Source: QALR01 sp045124015
GTDB taxonomy: Bacteria > Bacillota > Clostridia > Oscillospirales > CAG-272
Assembly: GCA_045124015.1 (NCBI GenBank)
Contig: JBGVLA010000211.1
Coordinates: 1-21,527, forward strand
Direction of reading: 5' to 3'
DNA: 21,527 nucleotides
Position numbers and translations under genes: made by a program. The notes under the pieces were generated by a model. It was given only the letters and a program-made list of their open reading frames with translations, had not been told where the DNA came from and made no database searches. Shown here piece after piece: positions 1 through 7,559 of this stretch. The stretch's first letter is position 1; each line of letters starts with the position of its first letter.

Positions 1-1009
1 CGACGAGCCAAAGGTTGCCGCCAAAGGCACCGATGATATCCTTAAAGATCTTGCGGCGAATGCTCCACGGAAGCTTTTTCGCAATGGGGATCATCTTTTG
101 GACGAGACCCTTTTTGCCCTTCTTTTCCACCTCAGCCCAGATCTTTTTGTGCATGGTCTCGAGATACAACGGAACCAAGATCAAAACGCTGGGTTTATAG
201 TTCGCAAAATTGCGAAGGGTATTTTTAATGGAGTCGTTGACGCTGACAGTAATACCGATATTCGGTGCGGCAAGATGCGTGATGGTGAATTCATAGGTAT
301 GATGGATCGGCAAAACGGAAACGATGGATTCTTTATCGTCGACCTCAATAACGCCCACAGAATCGAGCGCCGCCGTTACAAGGTTTCTCTGGCAAAGCAT
401 AACGCCCTTGCTGGAGCCTGTCGTGCCCGAGGTGAAGATGATGGCACAGCATTTATCTCTGTCCTGAATGGTGTTCTCTGCTGCACGGTCGCCTTCTTCA
501 TACGCCTTTTTACCAATCTCAAGGAACGCATCATAGGTCATGAAGCGCGCATCGTCCGGTGCTTCTCCGTCAAAATCCGCACAAACGAAATACTGAACAG
601 AGGGCATCTGATCATAAAGAGGAAGAAGCTTTTTATGCATCGACGCGGTATATACGAGCAATTTCAATTCGCAAAGATTGACAAATCCGATAAATTGTTC
701 GGCAGAGATCTCCTTATCCAAAGGAACGATGACACCGCCTGTTGCAACGACCGCATGATAGGCGGCAACGTAAGCGGGATGGGTATCACCCGTAACGCCC
801 GCATAGGATTCCTTGATACCGAGAGTCTGGATCGCGGACGAAAGCCAATTTACATGATTCAGCATATCGTTGAACGTAAAATGACGCTCTTCTTTTTTCA
901 CCTTATAAACATAGCGATCCTTATCGCCATAGCGAGCAGCCTGCTTAACAACGCCGTCATAGAGATTATCAAACTGATAGATCATGTGTGTGGGCAAACC
1001 TTTTTTCAT
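1..1009 (-). CDS. AMP-binding acyl-CoA synthetase-like protein (3' end cut by window edge)
   Basis: Translating the minus strand from the ATG at 1009 gives an open frame of 336 codons that runs off the left edge, so the C-terminus is missing. Residues 192-202 read FTSGTTGSSKG, the phosphate-binding P-loop of the ANL/AMP-binding superfamily; further on the frame reaches a GAFGGNLWLV stretch where long-chain acyl-CoA synthetases carry the segment before their SGGA motif. The family activates a carboxylate with ATP to an acyl-AMP and usually transfers it to CoA. The start is supported by an AAGGAAGG ribosome site about 8 bases upstream and a strong promoter at 1100-1128. No signal peptide is seen, so it should be cytoplasmic or peripheral to the membrane. 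Long-chain fatty acid is the likeliest substrate class, but this cannot be settled without the C-terminal half. Confidence 0.88.
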   Translation of the reverse strand, partial: MKKGLPTHMIYQFDNLYDGVVKQAARYGDKDRYVYKVKKEERHFTFNDMLNHVNWLSSAIQTLGIKESYAGVTGDTHPAYVAAYHAVVATGGVIVPLDKEISAEQFIGFVNLCELKLLVYTASMHKKLLPLYDQMPSVQYFVCADFDGEAPDDARFMTYDAFLEIGKKAYEEGDRAAENTIQDRDKCCAIIFTSGTTGSSKGVMLCQRNLVTAALDSVGVIEVDDKESIVSVLPIHHTYEFTITHLAAPNIGITVSVNDSIKNTLRNFANYKPSVLILVPLYLETMHKKIWAEVEKKGKKGLVQKMIPIAKKLPWSIRRKIFKDIIGAFGGNLWLV

Positions 1010-1024
1010 ATACAAATTCCTTCC

Positions 1025-1041
1025 TTCGCGCATTGCGCGAA
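1025..1041 (-). repeat. 17-base palindrome just upstream of the acyl-CoA synthetase ribosome site
   Basis: TTCGCGC-ATT-GCGCGAA is a perfect 7-bp inverted repeat with a 3-base centre. It lies in the leader, directly upstream of the AAGGAAGG ribosome site. It could be an operator or a small leader hairpin; nothing identifies the binding protein. Confidence 0.4.
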
Positions 1042-1099
1042 TCACATTTTTTCGCAAAGCTTGCTCTGAAAAGAAAAACCGAAAATAGGTTACGCGTTG

Positions 1100-1128
1100 A
1101 TTATATAGAAAATTTCACCATTTGTCAA
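1100..1128 (-). promoter_or_regulatory. Sigma-A type promoter for the acyl-CoA synthetase gene
   Basis: On the minus strand, TTGACA (1128-1123) and TATAAT (1105-1100) are separated by exactly 17 bases, a perfect consensus match. The predicted transcript start is about 85 bases upstream of the ATG at 1009, leaving a leader that contains the 1025-1041 palindrome. Confidence 0.8.
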
Positions 1129-1219
1129 GACTCAAACGCGTTTTGTTTTCAAAGCATATTATATTTCAATCAGATATAACGAACGAAAGGGTAAAAAAGG
1201 GACATTTTTTCCAAAAAAT

Positions 1220-2149
1220 TCAGCAAGATCGCTCGCGGATCGCCATAAGAAAGCGCTCCGTTGCTTCGCAAAAATAAGCAATATTGGCTTCATCCATAAC
1301 CGTATCCTTTTTCGTATGGATTCGGTCAAGATAGAGACCCAAGACACGTGCCTTTTTCATAGCCGAAACCGCAACGGAAACGGGAAAGCCCTTTTGGTCG
1401 GAGGGATAAAACGTCGTGGATGCGCTTTCAAGATGCGCAGTCTTCTTTTCCGATGCGGGAAGCGACGCGCGAAGCATTTCTTCATATCGCTCGCTTGCCT
1501 GCTTATTCAAAACGAAAAGCATATGATCGCCATCCGAAACGCAGTCAAAATTGACGAGAAGCTTTTCTTTCATCTCGGTTTTATGCAATTTTCTGAAATA
1601 CGATGAGCCGAGAAGCCCCATTTCTTCATTGTCAAAAAAGACAAACGCAACATCGTCCCAGCCCCGCTCCTCACAGATCTTCATAAGCTCGCAAAGCACG
1701 ATGACACCGGACGTATTGTCGTTGACCGTATGGCGATTCGGTACGCCGAGCATAAAAACGCCGAAATAAGACACCACGAACACGGCAAGCGCCGTCCAAT
1801 ATGCAAAATAGAAATGATCGGTCAAAAGGTTCAACACGATCTCCGTCGCCACCATCAGGGCAATAAACGGAAGCGCGATCAGGATACCGTAAAAAAGCGT
1901 AAACGCGATATTTTTCGGTGCGATCAGATTGGGAAACGGAAGCGCCGCACAGGTATCGTAATGCGCACCGAAAACGACACGCGCACGCTTTACGTCGCCG
2001 ACGACAAGATTGCGGTTTTTCAAAGCGCCGCCTTCCTCCACGCGAAGCGAAGGGATCTCACGCTTCATAAAATCAATAAATTCCGTTTTCTGCTTTTTGG
2101 TCTTTCGCACCTGATATGAGGATAATATTTTTTCCGAAAGTTCGGTCAT
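1220..2149 (-). CDS. M28-family zinc metallopeptidase with an internal membrane hairpin
   Basis: A 309-residue protein. The expected M28 co-catalytic zinc residues are all present: H63 and D65 (GAHYDT), D144 (VNDNTSGV), the E175-E176 pair (FFDNEEMG), D202 and H278 (RIHTKKD). M28 enzymes are aminopeptidases or related exopeptidases using two zinc ions. Unusually, about 79 residues separate D65 from D144, and this stretch holds two hydrophobic segments (about 82-107 and 114-135), so the catalytic fold appears anchored by a membrane hairpin inserted between metal ligands. I start it at the ATG at 2149, which has TTAGGAGG 8 bases upstream; a TTG at 2170 would lie before that ribosome site. It is transcribed alone from the promoter at 2180-2208. 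Family assignment is firm, the substrate unknown. Confidence 0.88.
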   Translation of the reverse strand: MTELSEKILSSYQVRKTKKQKTEFIDFMKREIPSLRVEEGGALKNRNLVVGDVKRARVVFGAHYDTCAALPFPNLIAPKNIAFTLFYGILIALPFIALMVATEIVLNLLTDHFYFAYWTALAVFVVSYFGVFMLGVPNRHTVNDNTSGVIVLCELMKICEERGWDDVAFVFFDNEEMGLLGSSYFRKLHKTEMKEKLLVNFDCVSDGDHMLFVLNKQASERYEEMLRASLPASEKKTAHLESASTTFYPSDQKGFPVSVAVSAMKKARVLGLYLDRIHTKKDTVMDEANIAYFCEATERFLMAIRERSC

Positions 2150-2179
2150 AGAATGTCCTCCTAAGGTCAATATATATTT

Positions 2180-2208
2180 ATTATATCAAATATCAGAAAA
2201 GAAATCAA
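2180..2208 (-). promoter_or_regulatory. Promoter for the M28 peptidase gene
   Basis: Minus-strand TTGATT (2208-2203) and TATAAT (2185-2180) with a 17-base spacer, about 31 bases upstream of the start codon, in an AT-rich gap between divergent transcription units. Confidence 0.7.
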
Positions 2209-2241
2209 TAAAAATATTTTTCAATTTTTTCAAAATACCTA

Positions 2242-2269
2242 TTGCATTTTCAAAAAAATGTGCTATAAT
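2242..2269 (+). promoter_or_regulatory. Promoter for tRNA-Leu
   Basis: TTGCAT (2242-2247) and TATAAT (2264-2269) with a 16-base spacer; the -10 box ends 14 bases before the mature tRNA 5' end at 2284. It is arranged divergently from the M28 promoter. Confidence 0.7.
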
Positions 2270-2283
2270 AAGTAGCGTCCATC

Positions 2284-2370
2284 GCCGGTGTGATGGAATT
2301 GGCAGACGTGCTGGACTCAAAATCCAGTGGTAGCGATACCGTATCGGTTCGACCCCGATCACCGGCACCA
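2284..2370 (+). tRNA. tRNA-Leu (anticodon CAA)
   Basis: An 87-base tRNA with a 7-bp acceptor stem (GCCGGTG with CACCGGC), discriminator A and an encoded CCA tail. The anticodon stem CTGGA/TCCAG encloses loop CTCAAAA, placing CAA at 2318-2320, which decodes UUG leucine. The GGTTCGACCCC T-arm is clear, and a long variable arm (GGTAGCGATACCGTAT region) marks it as a class II tRNA, as expected for leucine. It has its own promoter, and a strong hairpin directly follows. Confidence 0.96.
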
Positions 2371-2417
2371 AAAAGAAACGGCAATTTCCAAAAGGAAATT
2401 GCCGTTTCTTTTTGGTG
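2366..2417 (+). terminator. Very long perfect terminator hairpin that includes the tRNA 3' end
   Basis: The sequence folds into a 24-bp uninterrupted stem closed by an AAAA loop (2390-2393), with left arm 2366-2389 and right arm 2394-2417. The top of the 3' arm includes TTTCTTTTT. The base of the stem uses the last acceptor base, the discriminator and the CCA of tRNA-Leu, so the terminator and the tRNA fold overlap. Confidence 0.85.
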
Positions 2418-2492
2418 TTCCCTTCTTTCTTCTCTTTTCATTCTTCAATTTTCTCTCATTGCGAGAAAACACAAAACCAAGGAGAATACACC

Positions 2493-3056
2493 ATGAAAAT
2501 CACAGAACTATATTCCCACATCGAAGAAAAGCTCGCGGAAAGCGAGCGCCTTGTCATCGCCATCGACGGCGGTGCGGCTTCGGGAAAATCCACGCTTGCA
2601 AATGACCTCGCCAAACGCTTCCAAGGTGCAGTCATTCATATGGACGATTTCTTTTTGCGCCCCGAGCAACGCACCGAGGAGCGCCTTGCCGAAGCAGGCG
2701 GAAACCTTGACCGCGAGCGCTTCCTTGTGGAGGTCATCCCCCATCTGCGCAAGGAGGAGGGCTTTTCCTATCAGCGCTTTGATTGCTCCGAAATGGCGCT
2801 CGGAGAATTTGTTTTCGTTCCGAAAACGCACCTTCTCATCGTCGAGGGATCATATAGCCATCATCCCGCGTTCGGAGAAGCATACAACTTGAAGATTTTC
2901 CTGAGTGTCAGCGAAATGACTCGAAAATCGCGCATTTTGGCGCGAAACGGAGAGGAAAAGTATCAAATGTTCGTGAGCCGTTGGATCCCCCTTGAAAACC
3001 GATATTTTGACGCATTTTCCATTCCCGAAAAGGCAGATATTCTCATAAACGGCTAA
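2493..3056 (+). CDS. Uridine kinase-like P-loop NTPase
   Basis: A 187-residue soluble protein. Residues 22-34 form a beta strand and Walker A loop (AIDGGAASGKST, with K32 and S33 binding nucleotide phosphates). MDDFF at 50-54 and the following DRERF segment (73-77) match the substrate-binding region of the uridine kinase/phosphoribulokinase-like group, and LLIVEGSYS at 114-122 is the second strand region seen in these kinases. The likely reaction is ATP-dependent phosphorylation of a nucleoside or other small molecule, but the substrate cannot be read from sequence. The start ATG has AAGGAGAA 6 bases upstream. No clear promoter is seen between the preceding terminator and this gene, so it may rely on a weak promoter or on read-through from the tRNA unit. 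Confidence 0.8.
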   Translation: MKITELYSHIEEKLAESERLVIAIDGGAASGKSTLANDLAKRFQGAVIHMDDFFLRPEQRTEERLAEAGGNLDRERFLVEVIPHLRKEEGFSYQRFDCSEMALGEFVFVPKTHLLIVEGSYSHHPAFGEAYNLKIFLSVSEMTRKSRILARNGEEKYQMFVSRWIPLENRYFDAFSIPEKADILING

Positions 3057-3084
3057 GGCAGGAAGCCTTGGAAAACATATTACA

Positions 3085-3114
3085 TTGCACCCAAGCTATA
3101 TGATATGGTATCAT
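3085..3114 (+). promoter_or_regulatory. Possible promoter for the SleB-type hydrolase gene
   Basis: TTGCAC (3085-3090) and TATCAT (3109-3114) with an 18-base spacer, 18 bases before the ATG at 3133. Box quality is moderate and the leader would be very short, so this is tentative. Confidence 0.4.
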
Positions 3115-3132
3115 AATCTTGGAGGTGAAAAT

Positions 3133-3957
3133 ATGTTAAAAAAATTCAGATTATTCCTTTTGATGACGTTTATGGGCGTTTTTCTGGCGCTTGGCAGTAT
3201 TGCCGTTTCTGCGGCAAGCACGAAGATCCTCGTGCAGATGGGAGATGTCAGCCTCGACGGTATGCTCATTGAAGAAAAGACTTACGTTTCGCTCGTCGAT
3301 TTCGGAAAAGCCGTGGATAAAAACAGCACGCTTCTCAGCACGAGCGGCGGCATCCACAAGATTTCCGCAAGAGGCATCACCGTTTCCGCTCAGCTTTGGA
3401 ACTCCTACATAGAAGCGAACGGCAGATGCTTTTACACCGAAACGACCTGCCGCATCATCGACGGTGAGCTTTACGTTCCCATTCGTCCGCTTGCGTACAT
3501 ATTCAACGTGGATGTCAAATGGAACGACGCCACGCGCAGTGTTACGCTGAAAGACAACGGCGGTGTTTGTAAATCGGCAGACGAGGTCTACTGGGACGGC
3601 GCTGTTCTTTGGCTTTCGCGCATTATTTACGCGGAAAGCAGAGGCGAGCCGCTTCTCGGGAAGATCGCCGTCGGCAACGTCGTCATGAATCGCGTGAGAA
3701 GTCCGCAGTTCCCGAATACCATTTACAGCGTGATCTTCGACAAAAAATACGGCGTACAGTTCACGCCCGTTGCGACAGGCGCGATCTACAATTATCCGAC
3801 CGACGAATGTATCCGCGCGGCAAAGATGGTCCTTGAAGGCACCACCGTTTCGACCAAGGTCCTCTATTTTATGAATCCGCGCATTGCCACAAGCTCTTGG
3901 ATCGCAAAAAACCGTGAATTTGCCTTCAAGATCGGCAACCATTCGTTTTATAAATAA
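3133..3957 (+). CDS. Secreted SleB-type cell-wall hydrolase with copper-amine-oxidase-N-like domain
   Basis: A 274-residue exported protein. Residues 1-28 are a signal peptide: KKFR, a hydrophobic core, then AVSAAS with likely cleavage near A28. Residues about 35-142 match the copper amine oxidase N-terminal-like domain common in clostridial wall proteins, including VPIRPLAYIF and a final SVTLKDNG strand. Residues about 158-274 are a SleB/Hydrolase_2 domain: LSRIIYAESRGEP carries the presumed catalytic glutamate E168, followed by GKIAVGNVVMNRV. Family members cleave peptidoglycan, often spore cortex, as lytic transglycosylases. GGAGGTG lies 5 bases upstream of the ATG; an upstream ATG at 3085 would precede this ribosome site and is rejected. 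It is a single-gene unit ending at the hairpin at 3964. Whether it acts in germination or vegetative wall turnover is open. Confidence 0.87.
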   Translation: MLKKFRLFLLMTFMGVFLALGSIAVSAASTKILVQMGDVSLDGMLIEEKTYVSLVDFGKAVDKNSTLLSTSGGIHKISARGITVSAQLWNSYIEANGRCFYTETTCRIIDGELYVPIRPLAYIFNVDVKWNDATRSVTLKDNGGVCKSADEVYWDGAVLWLSRIIYAESRGEPLLGKIAVGNVVMNRVRSPQFPNTIYSVIFDKKYGVQFTPVATGAIYNYPTDECIRAAKMVLEGTTVSTKVLYFMNPRIATSSWIAKNREFAFKIGNHSFYK

Positions 3958-3963
3958 TGTTTT

Positions 3964-3990
3964 CGGCCCGAGAAATCGGGTCGTTTTTTT
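3964..3990 (+). terminator. Rho-independent terminator after the SleB-type gene
   Basis: CGGCCCGA-GAAA-TCGGGTCG forms an 8-bp stem (one G-T wobble), followed by seven T. It lies 6 bases after the stop codon. Confidence 0.9.
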
Positions 3991-3998
3991 GTTTTTTC

Positions 3999-4027
3999 TT
4001 GACGGGAAGAAAAAGTATGTGTATAAT
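3999..4027 (+). promoter_or_regulatory. Promoter of the heparinase-like operon
   Basis: TTGACG (3999-4004) and TATAAT (4022-4027) with a 17-base spacer. The promoter begins right after the preceding terminator and gives a leader of about 40 bases before the ATG at 4076. Confidence 0.8.
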
Positions 4028-4075
4028 AAAATTAACAGAAATTTTGAAAAAATGCATCGAAAGGATGTTCAAGCT

Positions 4076-5839
4076 ATGAAAATATTCAACAATGCTCCGT
4101 TCCGTGTTAAAGACACCGAAAAACTCGGGATCTTCAAATCCTTTGCGTTCGCAAACGAATCCGAACGCCAAATCGCCATCGAGCTTGCAGACAATGCGCT
4201 TGACTATGAGATTCCGTTTTTGCCCGCCACCTTGTATATGGAATACGCCAGAAACGGCAATCGCACCCATTATGAAAATCCCTATCACGAGCGAAGAAGC
4301 AAGCTTCGTGCGCTTCTGCTCGGCTGTCTTGCAACAGGGGATGCGAAATATACCGACAAGATGGTCGACCTGATCTGGGCGATCCTTGAGGAGACCTCGT
4401 GGGTCATCCCCGCTCATAACGTAGCACATCCCTACGAGCTTGCCGGCGAACCGCTACCCGATGCTTTCGGCGGAGATGACGTCATCGAAATCGACCTTTT
4501 CTCGGCAGAAACTGCCGCGCTCCTTGCTTTTGTATATCATTTTGAAAAAGAACGCCTCGATGCGGTAACGCCCGTCATTTGCAAGCGCATCGAATATGAG
4601 ATCGACCGCCGTATCCTGCGCCCCTATCGCAAGCTGGAAATGCGCTGGATGACGAATTTCATCAACAACTGGACACCTTGGATCGTCAGCAACGTACTGA
4701 CCACCGCTGCCATTTTCGTCAAGGAATGGCATGAGCTTTCCTTTATCATCTCCGTTTCGATGGGATATCTCGACCGTTTTGCGGAAACCTACGGCGAGGA
4801 CGGCGGATGCGACGAGGGACCGAATTATTGGACAGCCGCCGTCGCCGCGCTTTTTGATGCCGTTTGTATTTTGCACGATATCACGGGCGGAACGCTCAAT
4901 AAATTCCAAGACCCCATGCTCATCAGAATGTGCGAATACCTGCCCAACGTCTGCGTTTCCCCCGAGGAACGCCTTTACGCAAACTTTGCGGACGGTCCGC
5001 GCCACGTCAACCTTGACCGCAGACTCTTCACGCGCATGGGCAAGCTGACGGGAAGCAAAAAGCTGCAAGCCTTCGCAAGTGCGCTCCCCGAGATTCCGTT
5101 TAAGATGACCCGACATTTCCTTTTCAGAGAGCTTTTGAGCCTCACCGAGCCGCTCCCCGAAAAGCAAGAAGCCGCAGATTTTGCCGAAAAGACCTCGTTT
5201 TACCCCAATCTGCAGCTTGCCGTTTTGCGCAGAGGTGAATATTTCCTCGCCATCAAGGGCGGTCATAACCGCGAAAGCCATAACCATAACGATATCGGCA
5301 GTTTCATTTTGTATCGCGGTACGACACCCGTTATCGTCGATGCCGGTGTCGGCGTTTATACCAAAGACACCTTCTCCGAAAAGCGTTATACCATCTGGAC
5401 GATGCAATCCTCGTATCATAATCTCCCTGAAATCGACGGCATGATGCAGCTCCCCGGCAGAAATCATCACGCAGACAGCTTTGCGCTTGACGGCGACACC
5501 GTTTCCGTTTCGTACAAAAGCGCTTATCCCGAAGATATGGATGCCTCCGCCGTTACCCGTACCCTTACCGTAACGGACGAAAAGATCGTTATTTTCGACG
5601 AAATCAAGGGAGCCAAGTCCGTTACTTTCAATCTTCTGCTTGCTGAAAAGCCCGAAAAGATCGAAGGCGGCTTCGCCGTCGGCTCTTGCCACGTTCTTTT
5701 CGACGGAGATTTCACGGTCGACACCATCGATATCACCTACGACGGAAGTCTCCGCAACGACTGGGCAAGAGAGGCGCTTTACCGCGTACGAATCCCCACA
5801 AGCGGAACGCTTGAAACCGTGATCACAAAAGGAGAATAA
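4076..5839 (+). CDS. Heparinase II/III family polysaccharide lyase-like protein
   Basis: A 587-residue protein with no signal peptide. The N-terminal roughly 370 residues are helical and contain NNWTPWIVSN and YGEDGGCDEGPNYW (239-252), hallmarks of the (alpha/alpha)-toroid of heparinase II/III-type lyases. The C-terminal part is beta-rich and starts near the conserved GHNRESHNHNDIGSF segment (396 onward), matching the heparinase II/III C-terminal domain. These enzymes cleave uronic-acid glycans by beta-elimination; which glycan cannot be told. The lack of an export signal suggests it acts on imported oligosaccharides. I start at ATG 4076, with AAAGGA 10 bases upstream; an in-frame ATG at 4052 has no ribosome site. 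It is the first gene of a three-gene operon, 3 bases from the next start. Confidence 0.85.
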   Translation: MKIFNNAPFRVKDTEKLGIFKSFAFANESERQIAIELADNALDYEIPFLPATLYMEYARNGNRTHYENPYHERRSKLRALLLGCLATGDAKYTDKMVDLIWAILEETSWVIPAHNVAHPYELAGEPLPDAFGGDDVIEIDLFSAETAALLAFVYHFEKERLDAVTPVICKRIEYEIDRRILRPYRKLEMRWMTNFINNWTPWIVSNVLTTAAIFVKEWHELSFIISVSMGYLDRFAETYGEDGGCDEGPNYWTAAVAALFDAVCILHDITGGTLNKFQDPMLIRMCEYLPNVCVSPEERLYANFADGPRHVNLDRRLFTRMGKLTGSKKLQAFASALPEIPFKMTRHFLFRELLSLTEPLPEKQEAADFAEKTSFYPNLQLAVLRRGEYFLAIKGGHNRESHNHNDIGSFILYRGTTPVIVDAGVGVYTKDTFSEKRYTIWTMQSSYHNLPEIDGMMQLPGRNHHADSFALDGDTVSVSYKSAYPEDMDASAVTRTLTVTDEKIVIFDEIKGAKSVTFNLLLAEKPEKIEGGFAVGSCHVLFDGDFTVDTIDITYDGSLRNDWAREALYRVRIPTSGTLETVITKGE

Positions 5840-5842
5840 ACC

Positions 5843-6625
5843 ATGAAACGCTTCAAACTCGGCTTTACCACCGTTACGTTCCGAGGCAAAACTCCCGAAC
5901 AAATTTGCAAGATCGCCAAGAAAAACGAAATAGACTGCTTGGAATGGGGCACGGACGTTCACGTTCCGAACGCAGAGGCAGCCAAAGAGGTTCGTCGTCT
6001 TTGCGATGAATATGGACTGCAAACCCTCTCTCTCGGCGCGTATCACCGCATCGGAGTACCCAACGATACCCCTTTTTCCGAAACGCTTGAGAGCGCGAAA
6101 ATTCTCGGCGCAAAGCGTATCCGCGTTTGGCTCGGGAAAAAATCCTCTGAAGATTTTACCGAAGAAGAACGAAAAGCCCTCATCGATGAAACACACGCAC
6201 TCGTGCGCGAAGCGGAAGCATACGGCATGGAGATCGCATTTGAATTTCACAGAAAAACGCTCAATGATACCGGCGCTTCCTCGCGCAAATTCTTGGAAGA
6301 CGTAAACGAAAAGAATCTTTCGACCTATTGGCAACCCTTCTTCCATGAAACACCCGAAAAGGATTTCCTTTTTGAAACAGACAAAGAAAATCTGCTCGCT
6401 GTTCTTCCCTATGTTTCCGCAGCGCACGTATTTTCTTGGGATGAAGCGGCAAACCGCTTCCCTTTCGCACGCCACAAGGAAGCATGGAAAACCTTCATCC
6501 GTATTTTGAAAGACAGCCCCTGCGAGGCGCTCATCATGGAATTTGTACCGAACGATTCCCCCGTACAATTCATGGCTGACCTCGCGGTGCTTAGAAGCAT
6601 CTTAGAAAAGGAGAATCTTGCATGA
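5843..6625 (+). CDS. Sugar phosphate isomerase/epimerase-type TIM-barrel protein
   Basis: A 260-residue soluble protein of the xylose-isomerase-like TIM-barrel superfamily (AP endonuclease 2 fold). Likely metal ligands include E134 in AFEFH, H195 in AAHVF and E233 in IMEFV; YWQP at 162-165 is also typical of sugar isomerases of this group. Members interconvert or epimerise sugars or inositols with a divalent metal. AAAGGAG just before the heparinase stop serves as its ribosome site, and the ATG lies 3 bases past that stop, so the two genes are tightly linked. The context suggests it processes a monosaccharide released by the upstream lyase. The substrate is not identifiable from sequence. Confidence 0.82.
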   Translation: MKRFKLGFTTVTFRGKTPEQICKIAKKNEIDCLEWGTDVHVPNAEAAKEVRRLCDEYGLQTLSLGAYHRIGVPNDTPFSETLESAKILGAKRIRVWLGKKSSEDFTEEERKALIDETHALVREAEAYGMEIAFEFHRKTLNDTGASSRKFLEDVNEKNLSTYWQPFFHETPEKDFLFETDKENLLAVLPYVSAAHVFSWDEAANRFPFARHKEAWKTFIRILKDSPCEALIMEFVPNDSPVQFMADLAVLRSILEKENLA

Positions 6626-7416
6626 AAAAATTTGGACGTTTCCTTTATTTACACGACAGAACCATATATTATATTCTTGATCTGGTAGTCGGCGTTATCT
6701 GCGGACTTATGATCGCAAACGACAGCTTATCCATTGGCGGCGCGGCGCTTGCCGTCATTTTAACGGCATTGGTTCCGTTTTTCATTTTGAACCGCATCTC
6801 CATTTATTCTTATTCCAAACCGCTTATTGAAGCGCTCGACGTCGAACGCGACCCGTATCCGCTCCTTGAGGAATCGGAATATCTTCTCACAAAAGCAAAA
6901 AAAGGACTTCCCTATTTTAACAACATCATCAATTACAGTGCTGGACTCATCGAAACGGGGCAAGCTGAAAAAGCGCTTGCCGTTTTACAAGCCACAGACT
7001 TTTCCAAGGTTCCGAAAACACTTCCGCAGAATATGTTCGTCTACTATCACAATCTTTGCGCAGCTTACAACGCAAATGGACAAAAAGATCAAGCTTCGAT
7101 CTATTACAGCAAGGCGCTTGCCTCCTATGCCATGATCAAAAACGAAGCCGTCAAAAAACAAATGCAAAAATCTCTCACGATCGATACGATCGAGGAATAT
7201 TTGCGAAATGAAGATTACAAGGAAGCAGATAAGGTACTCTCCTCGTTTATGCCAAACCCCGGCAGACAGACCGTGGATGCGGAAATGCTCCGCGCAAAGG
7301 TCCACATCGGACTTGGCGAAACGGAAAAAGCAAAAGAGCATCTTGAATTCGTGATCAAAAACGGCAACAAGCTTTACGTTGTAACCGAAGCCAAAGAAAT
7401 GCTCGCCGCCTTATAA
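6622..7416 (+). CDS. Membrane-anchored helical-repeat (TPR-like) protein of unknown function
   Basis: A 264-residue protein I cannot name. Two hydrophobic segments (about 15-33 and 37-57) form an N-terminal membrane hairpin. The remaining 200 residues are helical with TPR-like features: a YNNIINYSAGLIETGQ-like helix pair near 98-120, NLCAAYNANGQKDQASIYY near 143-165, and GLGETEKAKEHLEFV near 235-250. The ATG overlaps the stop of the isomerase gene (ATGA), so translation is coupled. The soluble part probably lies in the cytoplasm and mediates protein contacts. Sharing an operon with a lyase and an isomerase may indicate a scaffolding or transport-linked role, but that is a guess. The unit ends at the terminator at 7471. 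Confidence 0.7.
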   Translation: MKKFGRFLYLHDRTIYYILDLVVGVICGLMIANDSLSIGGAALAVILTALVPFFILNRISIYSYSKPLIEALDVERDPYPLLEESEYLLTKAKKGLPYFNNIINYSAGLIETGQAEKALAVLQATDFSKVPKTLPQNMFVYYHNLCAAYNANGQKDQASIYYSKALASYAMIKNEAVKKQMQKSLTIDTIEEYLRNEDYKEADKVLSSFMPNPGRQTVDAEMLRAKVHIGLGETEKAKEHLEFVIKNGNKLYVVTEAKEMLAAL

Positions 7417-7470
7417 GAAAGCAGTAAATCGCCACTGACGATCGCTCTCCTATCTATGTAACAAGAAAAC

Positions 7471-7501
7471 AAAAAGACCGACGGCATCCGTCGGTCTTTT
7501 T
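7471..7501 (+). terminator. Terminator of the heparinase operon
   Basis: A perfect 14-bp stem, AAAAAGACCGACGG with CCGTCGGTCTTTTT, around a CAT loop (7485-7487). The A-run/T-run symmetry means it could stop transcription from either side. It lies 54 bases after the last stop codon. Confidence 0.92.
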
Positions 7502-7559
7502 GTTCTGTTTGTATTGGGGAAAAATTATGAAAAAATTTTTGTCGAGAAGGTAACACAAC

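Noticed and set aside
98..1069. 323-codon plus-strand frame
   Set aside because: It is antisense to the AMP-binding gene, which has the FTSGTTGSSKG motif, a ribosome site and a perfect promoter.
3055..3069. Terminator after the uridine-kinase-like gene (AAGGC/GCCTT)
   Set aside because: Only a 5-bp stem that overlaps the stop codon, with no T-run.
4454..6568. 704-codon minus-strand frame opposite the heparinase and isomerase genes
   Set aside because: It spans two well-supported plus-strand genes in antisense, has no recognisable domain, and low-complexity Phe/Arg-rich translation typical of an antisense shadow.
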